From: Fodinibius sp. Rm-B-1B1-1
Lineage (GTDB): Bacteria > Bacteroidota > Rhodothermia > Balneolales > Balneolaceae
Assembly (NCBI RefSeq): GCF_038594945.1
Contig: NZ_JBCFYD010000002.1
Span: 558,001-622,000, forward strand
DNA: 64,000 nucleotides
Direction of reading: 5' to 3'
Below are positions 8,296 to 16,163 of the stretch, one piece after another. The translations under genes were made by a program, and so were the position numbers. The notes beneath the pieces are model-generated. The model saw only the letters and a list, made by a program, of their open reading frames with translations. It did no database searches and was not told where the DNA came from. Positions within the stretch are counted from its first letter, which is position 1; each line of letters begins with the position of its first letter.

Positions 8296-9084
8296 CTATG
8301 CTTCTTTAGATTTTCTGATCATTGATTTGATACTCGCTACTTCTTCTGAATATTTTGAGGGTAAATTTTCAAGTAATTTCATTAATACAGGCTCAAAAGC
8401 AGGACCACTATCAATCCCTTTTTTATAGAGTTCTCGTATACCCTGTAAGGCGTAGGAAATTTCAGTCTCGTCATTTAATTCAATAGCTAATTTTAAAATT
8501 TGTCTGTATAAGGACATCTCATTTTGTTCAACTTCTTTTAATTCCCAATATCTTCTTTCAGCTTTATAAGATTCGAGCTTCCTCTGTTTGTTTAATCTTT
8601 TCAAATACTCAATGCTATTATTTAAGCTTTTTACCTTTTGTTTAAGAGTTTCAGATTCTTCTTTTATTGTTTCTTCGGCATGATTTCTAATGTTTTCTCT
8701 AAACTCTTTTACATTTTCACTTATATTATTTGAAACTTCAGAAAAACGATTGTTCAGACTGGATTCCAATTCTTGGGATTCTTGATTCAACAAAGATTTT
8801 AATTCATTTCTTAGAGCTTTTTTATCTCTTTCGTAAACTTTGAAATTACTAAACCATCCAAAACCTACTAATAAGCCTGCAATAGTTACTAAAACTCCCA
8901 GTGACCAATAAACTGTATCAGTTATTTCATCTAAATATTTTTGTGTGGTTTCTAACTCTTTTTCAAGAACTTGAATTTTTTGTGCCTGAAAATTCTCAGC
9001 TACTTTCGTTGAATCACTTGATTGGGAATAAATTAAATTTGTGTTTAAAAAAAGTAGGAGCAAAAAGAGTAGAATTGATCTCAT
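8296..9084 (-). CDS. Membrane protein with long coiled coil, cassette gene
   Basis: A 262-residue protein. A signal peptide (MRSILLFLLLLFLNTNLIYS) is followed by a short heptad region, one membrane segment at about 58-77 (VYWSLGVLVTIAGLLVGFGW), and then a long charged coiled coil at about 85-170. The C-terminal 80 residues look helical with a TPR-like character (LYRQILKLAIELNDETEISYAL). The coiled coil and repeat probably face the cytoplasm. I do not recognise the family. It starts at ATG 9084 and ends 2 bases before attC9. Confidence 0.75.
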   Translation of the reverse strand: MRSILLFLLLLFLNTNLIYSQSSDSTKVAENFQAQKIQVLEKELETTQKYLDEITDTVYWSLGVLVTIAGLLVGFGWFSNFKVYERDKKALRNELKSLLNQESQELESSLNNRFSEVSNNISENVKEFRENIRNHAEETIKEESETLKQKVKSLNNSIEYLKRLNKQRKLESYKAERRYWELKEVEQNEMSLYRQILKLAIELNDETEISYALQGIRELYKKGIDSGPAFEPVLMKLLENLPSKYSEEVASIKSMIRKSKEA

Positions 9085-9108
9085 AATTAGATGAATTGGG
9101 TTTTAGCA

Positions 9109-9237
9109 GTATAACGACATTGCGCTTAAGGAGCGCGCGAAAGCTTTGTTGATTGCTAAATAACGAACGAAGAGTTGAAAAACCAAAAAGCTGGCAAAGA
9201 ATAGGCGAGGCGCGTCCCCTTAAAGCGCGGGTTATAC
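9109..9237 (-). repeat. attC site 10
   Basis: Core sites GTATAAC (9109-9115) and GTTATAC (9231-9237), 129 bp, with arms ATTGCGCTTAAGGAGCGCG and CGCGTCCCCTTAAAGCGCGG. The two arms carry matching changes from the usual ATAA/TTAAT, so the stem is preserved by compensating bases. Confidence 0.9.
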
Positions 9238-9358
9238 CGCTTTTATGATTTAGAAACAGCTATTTATTTTGGCTTTATTGAAATTTTCACGTTAAAAGAA
9301 GCAACAAAAACTTAAGCCAAAGTTGGAGATAAGTTCGTGGTAATATGCGTTGTTATAC
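9238..9358 (-). repeat. Possible degenerate attC next to attC10
   Basis: A 115-base gap separates attC10 from the DUF2306 gene. It ends in TGCGTTGTTATAC, a good right core overlapping the gene's stop codon, and contains TTTGGCTT...AAGCCAAA as an internal stem. No left core (RYYTAAC) is visible. This looks like an attC that lost one end. Confidence 0.4.
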
Positions 9359-9838
9359 CGCACTTTCTGAGGTTTGAGATGCTTGATAACGTTCGAGAAT
9401 TTGGGTCTTTTTTCTGAATATTAGTGCAGAACCAATAACGAGTGGGACACCCCAGTATAGCAGAATGCGTGCCCAGAAGGGCCATCCAGATGGACCATAT
9501 CGGGATAAGTGTGAGCCAGTCGCCATTAACAGACCGATATAGGAGTATAAGATCCAAAAGTAATGATGTTCTATCCATCCTTCATAGTGTTCTCTACGAA
9601 GCGGGAAGTAAATGGCGAGCCCGAGGGTAACCGTGCTTACAATTGACATGATGTGAAAGGGGCCGAAGCCGCCAAACATCTCGTAGATGCCAAACGAGGT
9701 GAGAAGGAGCATAGTAAACGAGCCAATATAGATCCATCCGACGAGGCGGTGTTGTTGTGTTCCTTTCTGGCTAACTAAATTCCAGGCACCTGTGATGATA
9801 GCAATAACTCCACTGAGGGTGTGAATCGTAAGTATCAT
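9353..9838 (-). CDS. DUF2306-family membrane protein, cassette gene
   Basis: A 161-residue protein with four membrane segments (about 2-20, 38-56, 65-80, 96-112) plus a fifth near 125-141, and conserved histidines (HTLSGVIAIITG, H30 in QHRLVGWIYIG, FHIMS, EHHYFWILYSY). This is the DUF2306 pattern, related to heme-linked membrane redox proteins; no reaction is assigned. Base composition is more GC-rich than most neighbouring cassette genes, suggesting a different origin. The stop codon TAA lies inside a GTTATAC core-like sequence, as in several other cassettes here. The gene starts at ATG 9838. Confidence 0.75.
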   Translation of the reverse strand: MILTIHTLSGVIAIITGAWNLVSQKGTQQHRLVGWIYIGSFTMLLLTSFGIYEMFGGFGPFHIMSIVSTVTLGLAIYFPLRREHYEGWIEHHYFWILYSYIGLLMATGSHLSRYGPSGWPFWARILLYWGVPLVIGSALIFRKKTQILERYQASQTSESAV

Positions 9839-9913
9839 AATTTCAAGTTTTAGTTAGATTAATTGCCAAGATGGTATGATACGGCAAGAATGGCTTAAAG
9901 TTATGAATAAGCG

Positions 9914-10044
9914 GTATAACGACATTGCGCATAAGGGGCGTGCAAAATGACGTTGTATTTGTTTTAAAATGTACTACGGAAACTAATCAAATCGAAACCG
10001 GCAGCCAACGGCGAGGCACGTCCCACTTAATGCGCGGGTTAGCA
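9914..10044 (-). repeat. attC site 11
   Basis: Core sites GTATAAC (9914-9920) and GTTAGCA (10038-10044), 131 bp, with arms ATTGCGCATAAGGGGCGTGC and GGCACGTCCCACTTAATGCGCGG. The loop differs from the three common loop types. Confidence 0.92.
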
Positions 10045-10048
10045 GTAT

Positions 10049-11110
10049 TTATTCTTTGCGTATTTTCTTTATAAATATTTTTGGTGACCAACCTTTTGAT
10101 ATTTTATCTATGATCAATTCATCAAAGGCTTGATAACTTAAACCTGTTATTATTGCAGTTTGCGGTTCAACGAAAGATAATCCAATTGTTAATGCAGAGT
10201 TAATTGCAAATCTCACTGGTTTACTAAATGGTGTTTCATATAATGGGTGGAAAACTTCCTTGGAATACTCTTTGATTACACCTATTTCATCTTCATTCTG
10301 GATGTTGAATAACCAATCTCTAAATTTTTCTGCTTCTTTGTTTTCTCGAATTTTGACTATTTCTTCAAACGAAATTTGTCCATCCAGTAATAATGCTTGA
10401 AGACTTGGCATATCTTCATATTCCAAGATCGTTTGAAAAGGTTTAGTAGTTAACTTGGAATAGTCAATTATTGAATCGAAATAAGTATTCAGATTATCAA
10501 GAAACCTATCTGCAGCAATTACAAGCTCACAATCTAATTGAGAAGAGAGACCGGCTAGATACATTGCGTTAGCAAAGTCCAGGTATTTTGACTCTGATTT
10601 ATCATATGTTTCCAGTAATTGGTTTCCTTTGCGAGAAGCTTTTTTGCCAATTTCAAAACAATCGAGGTCTTTGTTATTGGCATCAACCAAAGTTGCTAAT
10701 CGACCAATGTCGTAGTCGCTTAATTCTGTTTGCTCTTTTAAGATTGAATAAGTGCCATCATAAACTGATTCAAAGTGACTTCCAACTCCTTGGAAAGCCA
10801 TAAATCCGGGATTGGCATTCAATAAGGCAGCCGTATCCTTATTGGCATATCCAACTGTTGTATTACTATGAAAAAAAGAGATACTTCCTTTATGAATTAG
10901 TTCTTCTAATAAATCTTGGCCTAACCAATTAAGTAAAACTACAAGGTTTAAATTAGGTCCAAAATTATTAACATAAATTTGGTCAGAAAGGAGCAGACTT
11001 TCCGCAAACGTAGATTTCAGAGCAATCTCTTCATTTTGGGATATTCGTTTCCCTCCGTCATGTCTTGGAATAGTAGCTTTAGAAATTTTGTCAAAAAGTA
11101 CTTTTGCCAT
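10049..11110 (-). CDS. Hypothetical protein, 353 residues, cassette gene
   Basis: A mostly helical soluble protein without a signal peptide. Visible landmarks are an N-terminal region with RHDGGKRISQNEE, a possible ligand-binding stretch near residues 75-105, and a C-terminal hydrophobic region (about 310-340, INSALTIGLSFVEPQTAIITG) ending in a basic tail (WSPKIFIKKIRKE). The C-terminus could touch or cross the membrane once. I do not recognise the family. It starts at ATG 11110 and ends 4 bases before attC11, so it is the sole gene of its cassette. AT-rich codon use matches most other cassettes. Confidence 0.75.
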   Translation of the reverse strand: MAKVLFDKISKATIPRHDGGKRISQNEEIALKSTFAESLLLSDQIYVNNFGPNLNLVVLLNWLGQDLLEELIHKGSISFFHSNTTVGYANKDTAALLNANPGFMAFQGVGSHFESVYDGTYSILKEQTELSDYDIGRLATLVDANNKDLDCFEIGKKASRKGNQLLETYDKSESKYLDFANAMYLAGLSSQLDCELVIAADRFLDNLNTYFDSIIDYSKLTTKPFQTILEYEDMPSLQALLLDGQISFEEIVKIRENKEAEKFRDWLFNIQNEDEIGVIKEYSKEVFHPLYETPFSKPVRFAINSALTIGLSFVEPQTAIITGLSYQAFDELIIDKISKGWSPKIFIKKIRKE

Positions 11111-11127
11111 ATCAATTTAATTAATAC

Positions 11128-11255
11128 TGCTAACGCCTCCGCGCATAACCGGCGCAGAGTCTGTGGTTTCTTTAAAGGCTAGGAATTTGAACACTCACAA
11201 GCAACTGCTTTGACCGAAGCCGCGGCTGCGTCCGCCGTTGATGCGCTGGTTATGC
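11128..11255 (-). repeat. attC site 12, divergent arms
   Basis: Core sites TGCTAAC (11128-11134) and GTTATGC (11249-11255), 128 bp. Arms are CCTCCGCGCATAACCGGCGC and GCGTCCGCCGTTGATGCGCTGG, and the loop (GAACACTCACAAGCAACTGC) is unlike the others. It is related to the local family but the most divergent of the full-length sites. Confidence 0.85.
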
Positions 11256-11918
11256 GGCCGGATTAAGTTTTTGAGAGTTCTTTTTCATATTACGGTATAG
11301 TAATAATCCAATACTGAGAATTCCCGAAACAAGCAAGCCAGTATCTTCAACAATGCCTAGTTGAAAGGCTGCCGTAAATCCAATCACTGACCAAAGACCA
11401 GGTATAAGAAGAAACCACCAAGGGATTTGCTGGTTAGTCCATAAAAGTAACCCAAACGTAAAGATGGTAGCCGGACAGGGTGTAACACCAAACATTGGTG
11501 AAAATGGATAAGAATGACCTAAAAGGGAGCCAATGATAGGATAAATGACCATGGCATAAGCAATGAGTATGATTCCAGTGATACCAAAAGTATTAGCGTT
11601 AAAGTGATATTGGATTTTATCAGTAAACAGCCCAATTTCCAAGAATAATAAGCCCTGAATTATGAATAAGGTACCAAAACCAAAAGCGGCATTGTTGATT
11701 TCACTAAAAAATAGAATGTGATAGACAACACCGATCCAAAGCCAAAAAAACCCTAAAATAGAATTAATAATTTTATCAGAAGCTGGCGATTTCCAAAAGG
11801 AACAAATTACGGCAACAATCCCGAATAGGTAAGCGATCAACTGGGATGGCCAGATAGCATTGTTGTAAACTTGAAAAACATTAAGAAACTGTTCTGTAGT
11901 AAAAGGTAGTTCCATCAT
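11250..11918 (-). CDS. DUF6064-like multi-pass membrane protein, cassette gene
   Basis: A 222-residue protein starting MMELPFTTEQFLNVFQVYN, which I recognise as the usual opening of DUF6064 proteins, followed by six or seven hydrophobic segments and a short basic tail. The segment PMFGVTPCPATIFTFGLLLW carries a conserved-looking cysteine. Members are small inner-membrane proteins of unknown function. The stop codon overlaps the attC12 core. As attC12 is also the most divergent full-length site, this cassette may have a different source from its neighbours. Family assignment is from memory of the N-terminal pattern. Confidence 0.65.
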   Translation of the reverse strand: MMELPFTTEQFLNVFQVYNNAIWPSQLIAYLFGIVAVICSFWKSPASDKIINSILGFFWLWIGVVYHILFFSEINNAAFGFGTLFIIQGLLFLEIGLFTDKIQYHFNANTFGITGIILIAYAMVIYPIIGSLLGHSYPFSPMFGVTPCPATIFTFGLLLWTNQQIPWWFLLIPGLWSVIGFTAAFQLGIVEDTGLLVSGILSIGLLLYRNMKKNSQKLNPAA

Positions 11919-12011
11919 AATGAATTTTTTATCCTCTAGTAATAGATTAAAAAAGATGGAACAGAAAAGGAATAATAAAGTTATGAAAGTTGATTCTCCA
12001 AGAAAGAGGCC

Positions 12012-12138
12012 GGATAACGACCTTGCGCATAAGCTGCACGCGATGAAATGTTAAATTAGCAACTAACGAAAGACGAGACTTAAAACCAAGAGGGGCAAAG
12101 AATTGGCGAGGCGTGTCCGCTTAATGCGCGGGTTAGGC
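12012..12138 (-). repeat. attC site 13
   Basis: Core sites GGATAAC (12012-12018) and GTTAGGC (12132-12138), 127 bp, with arms TTGCGCATAAGCTG and CTTAATGCGCGG. Loop of the AACTAACGAAAGA type. Confidence 0.92.
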
Positions 12139-12155
12139 GTTTTGATAAACCTTGA

Positions 12156-12902
12156 TTAAAAGATCCATCTTGTTCCATGCCTTTTAACATTTTGGATAGT
12201 ATAAGGTGTACCAGTAGTTAAAAGGTGTTCATTTATTGCATCACCTTTATATTTAAAAATAAGCTTTTCTATAATTGCATTTTCTTTAAGATTAGGAATA
12301 ATTGATGGTAGATCCTCGTGTAATTTAAAGACTATAAATAAAGGTGTTCTTAATCTTTGCTTAAACTCTTCTTCACCAGTATTAAAGAAATCCAGAAACT
12401 CTTCTGATTCTACAAAATCAGGTTTTAAATGGATTAATTCATTTCTAATGTCCTGTAGTTTATTTAGATCATTCCATAATCTTTGATCTGTTTCGTCTGG
12501 ACTTTCACTTAATCTTGTTAAATCAAAAGTGTGATAGAGTATATTTAGCTTTTTAGTAAGTTTTTCATACCGAAATAATTCATTCCGTGAATCTTCAGAG
12601 TCATATTTACTTTTCAGATTAGAAAAGTTTTCAGCTAATTTATTCCTTAACTCTTGATCATTAATTTTTTGCAGTTTAATTCTGTCTTTAAAAATATCGG
12701 AGAGGCTATGATTAATATTAGCTTCTAGATATGAAATGCTAAAAATTACAGAGCCTGAGAATTGTATAAATTTTAGATTTGCTTTAACCGGTATTGGAAT
12801 ATCTTCTATACCATTTAGATTTTTATCTTTTTCCAATTCGACATCAATATCTAACAACGCTCTTGACATTTCTAAATACATTGATGAACCATTTAAAAAC
12901 AT
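12156..12902 (-). CDS. HEPN-like protein with RNELIH motif, cassette gene
   Basis: A 248-residue, all-helical soluble protein. Residues 147-158 (NKLQDIRNELIH) carry R153 and H158 in the Rx4-6H arrangement that forms the active site of HEPN ribonucleases. The preceding region (FSGSVIFSISYLEANINHSLSDIF) fits the first HEPN helices. HEPN nucleases occur as toxins and as antiphage effectors that cut cellular RNA. There is no antitoxin-like gene in this cassette. It starts at ATG 12902 and ends 17 bases before attC13. The RNase function is an inference from one motif. Confidence 0.6.
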   Translation of the reverse strand: MFLNGSSMYLEMSRALLDIDVELEKDKNLNGIEDIPIPVKANLKFIQFSGSVIFSISYLEANINHSLSDIFKDRIKLQKINDQELRNKLAENFSNLKSKYDSEDSRNELFRYEKLTKKLNILYHTFDLTRLSESPDETDQRLWNDLNKLQDIRNELIHLKPDFVESEEFLDFFNTGEEEFKQRLRTPLFIVFKLHEDLPSIIPNLKENAIIEKLIFKYKGDAINEHLLTTGTPYTIQNVKRHGTRWIF

Positions 12903-12927
12903 ATGACTGTGATTTTATATTGAAAAC

Positions 12928-13187
12928 GCCTAACGACATTGCGCATAAGGTGCGTGGTTACGAATTAGAATCAAGTTAAAAACTACAGCCGAAAACACAA
13001 GCAAAAGGGAGCGATCCAAAAAGCAATGGCCGCGACCATTTTGAAGAAGCCAGCAAAAAAATTACGAAGAGAGACTGACCGTTGCTGCTAAACTTTTGAA
13101 AAGCAATTAACTAAAAAATTGGCAAAAAGAGCGACCAATTTTGGGAAAGCCCAGGCGAGCCACGTCCGTTTAATGCGCGGGTTAGGC
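12928..13187 (-). repeat. attC site 14, unusually long (260 bp)
   Basis: Core sites GCCTAAC (12928-12934) and GTTAGGC (13181-13187), with arms ATTGCGCATAAGGTGCGTGG and CCACGTCCGTTTAATGCGCGG. The loop is about 130 bases longer than usual and contains small inverted repeats (AATGG/CCATT near 13025-13041 and AAAATTGG/CCAATTTT near 13114-13142), but no long reading frame of its own. Confidence 0.88.
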
Positions 13188-13403
13188 ATTTTCTTGTTCG
13201 TTAGTCTGAAAGAGGGAAATATTTTTGCCCAAAAATTCAATGAGCATTATACCACCAAATGCAAAAAAACTCATGATCAATATTTCCACGAAAAAGCTTG
13301 TCCAATAATTTTGGAATAGGTCAGAAAAATCAAATAACAATTGATAGATAATTATTCCAATGAAAGGTCCGAAACAATTTCTGACAAACTTCTTGTCCTT
13401 CAT
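13182..13403 (-). CDS. Small two-pass membrane protein, cassette gene
   Basis: A 73-residue protein. I start it at ATG 13403, since the upstream in-frame codon at 13415 is a TTG. Two hydrophobic segments (about residues 8-24 and 33-56) flank a short polar loop, and the tail is polar. The TAA stop is inside the attC14 core. The family is unknown. Small hydrophobic cassette proteins of this kind are common in integron arrays, and no function can be read from the sequence. Confidence 0.6.
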   Translation of the reverse strand: MKDKKFVRNCFGPFIGIIIYQLLFDFSDLFQNYWTSFFVEILIMSFFAFGGIMLIEFLGKNISLFQTNEQENA

Positions 13404-13449
13404 AGATGATTGCAAATTTTATATAAAAAAGTTCATTATTTACAAAAAA

Positions 13450-13575
13450 GCCTAACGACATTGCGCATAAGGTGCGCACGGAATACGTTGAGTTGATAAA
13501 TAATGAACGGAGAGCTAAAAAGCCAAAAGTTGGCAAGACCAGGCGAGGTGCGTCCCCTTAATGCGCGGGTTATAC
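13450..13575 (-). repeat. attC site 15
   Basis: Core sites GCCTAAC (13450-13456) and GTTATAC (13569-13575), 126 bp, with arms ATTGCGCATAAGGTGCGCAC and GGTGCGTCCCCTTAATGCGCGG. Loop of the AATAATGAACGGA type. Confidence 0.92.
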
Positions 13576-14058
13576 AGCAACTTTACGGTGGTTTATTAGT
13601 GGATTTATTAGGAGCCTAGAAATTAAAATTCCAACCCATGCAGCAATTAAAACCCAACTTGACAACTCAAAGCCTCTTCTCCAAAATGGTCCTAAACTTC
13701 CTGTTGGCATTACTGTCGAAATAAAAACTGTGATGACCAATGGAAGAGATAAAACAAATGTTGAGATGGCGTTTTCTACTTTAGTCTTATCACTTAGCCA
13801 AAATTTGCCTTTAAATGTTAGATAAATGATAAAAATAAGCGAGTAAGGAATAGAGAACAGAAAAGCTATAAATCCACCAAAATATAAAGCACCAATAGCC
13901 GTGCTTTTACTGTGGTTTATTATTTCAGTGAGTGACTCTCCTAATGTTAATGGGTGAATGATGGTTAGGAGTAGGATCCAGCAAGCTGTTCCAATTACAG
14001 CAGCTAATACTGACCAAGCAATAGAAACTCCAACTGTGGATATTATTGATTTCATCAT
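13570..14058 (-). CDS. Four-pass membrane protein, cassette gene
   Basis: A 162-residue protein with four hydrophobic segments (about 7-33, 55-80, 97-116, 132-152) and short polar loops. It starts MMKSIISTVG; the second ATG at 14055 is an equally likely start. The stop codon TAA is part of the attC15 core. No charged residues lie inside the membrane segments and no motif is recognised, so a transport or enzymatic role cannot be assigned. It is the only gene in its cassette. Confidence 0.75.
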   Translation of the reverse strand: MMKSIISTVGVSIAWSVLAAVIGTACWILLLTIIHPLTLGESLTEIINHSKSTAIGALYFGGFIAFLFSIPYSLIFIIYLTFKGKFWLSDKTKVENAISTFVLSLPLVITVFISTVMPTGSLGPFWRRGFELSSWVLIAAWVGILISRLLINPLINHRKVAV

Positions 14059-14071
14059 TTTGGGTGTTGCT

Positions 14072-14199
14072 GTATAACGACCTTGCGCATAACCTGCGCA
14101 CGGACTGCTGTTTATTTTGTAACTAACGAAAGAAGAGCCTTAAAACCAAGAGGGGCAAAGAATTGGCGAGGTGCGTCCGCGTTAATGCGCGGGTTAGCT
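14072..14199 (-). repeat. attC site 16
   Basis: Core sites GTATAAC (14072-14078) and GTTAGCT (14193-14199), 128 bp, with arms TTGCGCATAACCTGCGCAC and GGTGCGTCCGCGTTAATGCGCGG. Loop of the AACTAACGAAAGAAGAG type, nearly identical to attC3. Confidence 0.92.
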
Positions 14200-14212
14200 G
14201 GCCCTTATTATT

Positions 14213-14767
14213 TTAAGGTTTAAAAAAAGTAAAAGTATTTTCTTCTTGAGAATAATGAGTATAAAAATTTCTTACACGATATTGATTAACCACCTTTGTT
14301 CTTAACTGAAAATTTTCAAGCAATTCTCTTTGTATAGTTGGAATATTTGGTCCTTTCTTCAATGGAGCCTCGACATCTTTAATATATTTTCCCTGAATCA
14401 AATAAGTATCTTGGGAAGATAGAGGACTAAATTCTAATGGATGGAAAAAACGAAAGTGGCCTTCTAAAGTATCAAGTACCTCCAACTCTATGTCATAGGC
14501 ATCTACTTCAGAATTATTAAGTACTTCGATTTCAAAGTTAATTTCATAATGATATCGATGGATTAAATCTTCTGCATTTGGAGTGTCATCACTATCAATT
14601 GGATAATTAACTTCTTCTTTTATTCTCTTTTTCCCAGTTAATTTTTTTACTTCAATATTGATTCTGGGACGCCTTAAAAATTTGTATTTAAAAAATCCTA
14701 TTGCTGTACCTAAGAATAAAAGTACAGTTATTGTTAGTTCAATATTTCCAGTAATAGTATTTAGCAT
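14213..14767 (-). CDS. Membrane-anchored beta-rich hypothetical protein, cassette gene
   Basis: A 184-residue protein with one N-terminal membrane segment (about residues 8-26), a basic stretch (KYKFLRRPR), and a long strand-rich domain (INFEIEVLNNSEVDAYDIEL resembles an immunoglobulin-like fold). The layout, a short anchor plus cytoplasmic beta domain, resembles that of the protein at 2076-2570, although the sequences do not look homologous. It starts at ATG 14767 and ends 13 bases before attC16. Unknown function. Confidence 0.75.
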   Translation of the reverse strand: MLNTITGNIELTITVLLFLGTAIGFFKYKFLRRPRINIEVKKLTGKKRIKEEVNYPIDSDDTPNAEDLIHRYHYEINFEIEVLNNSEVDAYDIELEVLDTLEGHFRFFHPLEFSPLSSQDTYLIQGKYIKDVEAPLKKGPNIPTIQRELLENFQLRTKVVNQYRVRNFYTHYSQEENTFTFFKP

Positions 14768-14789
14768 GTATTGGATTTTAATTTAGGCC

Positions 14790-14919
14790 AGCTAACGACC
14801 TTGCGCATAACCGGCAGGCGCCGGAATATTGATTTAATTGTAAAACGAAAGATTAACTAATAAATGAAAGGGAGGCAAGGAGATGGCGAGGCCTGTCCGA
14901 GTTAATGCGCGGGTTATAC
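14790..14919 (-). repeat. attC site 17
   Basis: Core sites AGCTAAC (14790-14796) and GTTATAC (14913-14919), 130 bp, with arms TTGCGCATAACCGGCAGGCG and GAGGCCTGTCCGAGTTAATG. Loop nearly identical to attC1 and attC18. Confidence 0.92.
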
Positions 14920-14926
14920 TTCAATT

Positions 14927-15484
14927 CTAATGTGCCATTGATTTAGGCAGTTCTTTTTCAAATTGTTTCAGTACATCTCTAAACAGTTTCGCTTCCTCTT
15001 GGTTGGCAATGGTTTGTAACTCGGTATCAAAGTGTTCATTGAATTTACCAAGAGAATAGGTGCCAATTATTTCAGCGCCCCAAAAAGGCATAAGATCTGA
15101 TAGAATCGATAGATTTGTTGCACCACCGTTATCCCCGGGAGAGGCACTAAGTAACAGAACGGGACTATTCATAAAGATTTCTTGATCTATACGTGTTAAC
15201 CAGTCAATGATATTTTTAAAGAATGCAGGCAAAAGGCCATTATGTTCTGGGGAAGCCACTATAAACCCTTCAGCTTTTGTCATTTTCTGGTATAAATGCT
15301 TAATGGGTGTTGGGATACCTTCTTGTTTTTCTATCTCCTTGCCATACATCGGAATATCCATCTTCTTGAGATCAATATATTCCACATTTTCATCAGTTAA
15401 ATTGTTTATTGCTGCTTTTGTGAGTTCCTCATTAATTGATTGTGGACTATTGCTTCCTACAAATGCGATAATGTGATTTTTCAT
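14927..15484 (-). CDS. NADPH-dependent FMN reductase, cassette gene
   Basis: A 185-residue flavodoxin-like protein. The N-terminal strand and FMN phosphate loop read AFVGSNSPQSINEELTKAA, and the second motif SPEHNGLLPAFFKNIIDW is the flavin-contacting loop of the NADPH-dependent FMN reductase family (PF03358; azoreductase and chromate reductase relatives). These enzymes reduce FMN, quinones or azo compounds in the cytoplasm. It lies 82 bases downstream of a Crp-like gene in the same cassette and orientation, so the regulator may control it. It starts at ATG 15484 and ends 7 bases before attC17. Confidence 0.88.
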   Translation of the reverse strand: MKNHIIAFVGSNSPQSINEELTKAAINNLTDENVEYIDLKKMDIPMYGKEIEKQEGIPTPIKHLYQKMTKAEGFIVASPEHNGLLPAFFKNIIDWLTRIDQEIFMNSPVLLLSASPGDNGGATNLSILSDLMPFWGAEIIGTYSLGKFNEHFDTELQTIANQEEAKLFRDVLKQFEKELPKSMAH

Positions 15485-15566
15485 AGTGCTGTTGGGTTTG
15501 TTCTAATTTATTACAGCACTAACGTGTCAAGAAGTTGCAAGAAAAGACTTAAGGTATCTTAAGAAA

Positions 15567-16163
15567 TCATGAATTTGTTATTTCATTGCGAATGGAACTG
15601 AGAAACTCTGGGGTTATTCCCAAGTATGATGCAACCATATACTGTGGCACCCGTTGCTCAATGTTGGGGTAAGACTCTCGGAAATCCAGATACCGCTGTT
15701 TGGCAGGCTTACTCATGCTATGAATTGTTCGATCCTGCAATGCGACATAGGCATGTTGAATCTTAATGCGAAAAAATCGTTCTAAGGAGGGAATCTGTTT
15801 GTAAATTTGCTCTAATGAATTTCGTTCAATTTGAAGTATGGAACTGTCTTCAATAGCTTGAATGAAGTATTTAGCTGGGGTTTGTGTTAGATAGCTATAT
15901 AAATCATTAATCCACCACCCTTCAATGCCAAACTGCAATATTTGTTCATCACCATCCCCGTCAATATGGTAGCATTTCAAGCAGCCATCCGTTATAAACC
16001 GCATATGTCTTGAAACGTCGCCTTTAAATAAAAGGATTTCGTTCTTTTGTAGTTCTTTCACTTCAAAATGCTCCTGAATGACCGAACGGTCAGAATCCTC
16101 CAGTGGAACAATTTCCTCAATATGATTGAACAGTTGCTTGATAGCTCTAATATTTGAATTGAA
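15567..16163 (-). CDS. Crp/Fnr-family regulator lacking a standard start codon, cassette gene
   Basis: Homology-like sequence begins well upstream of the first possible conventional start, GTG at 16061: the same frame reads NSNIRAIKQLFNHIEEIVPL up to the attC18 core at 16164, with no ATG. The 16061 start would cut off the first cyclic-nucleotide-fold strands. The body has the cNMP-binding fold (GDVSRHMRFITDGCLKCYH) and a C-terminal helix-turn-helix (VASYLGITPEFLSSIRNE). Either translation starts at a rare codon such as ATT 16151, or cassette formation removed the native start. It is followed by an FMN reductase gene in the same cassette. Confidence 0.75.
   Translation of the reverse strand, partial: FNSNIRAIKQLFNHIEEIVPLEDSDRSVIQEHFEVKELQKNEILLFKGDVSRHMRFITDGCLKCYHIDGDGDEQILQFGIEGWWINDLYSYLTQTPAKYFIQAIEDSSILQIERNSLEQIYKQIPSLERFFRIKIQHAYVALQDRTIHSMSKPAKQRYLDFRESYPNIEQRVPQYMVASYLGITPEFLSSIRNEITNS

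Noticed and set aside
8177-8428. 83-codon plus-strand frame
   Set aside because: It crosses attC9 and the antisense of the coiled-coil gene; a shadow.
12794-13319. Plus-strand frames around attC14 (12794-12979 and 13119-13319)
   Set aside because: Both cross att cores and run antisense to real genes, with no start site or protein-like composition.
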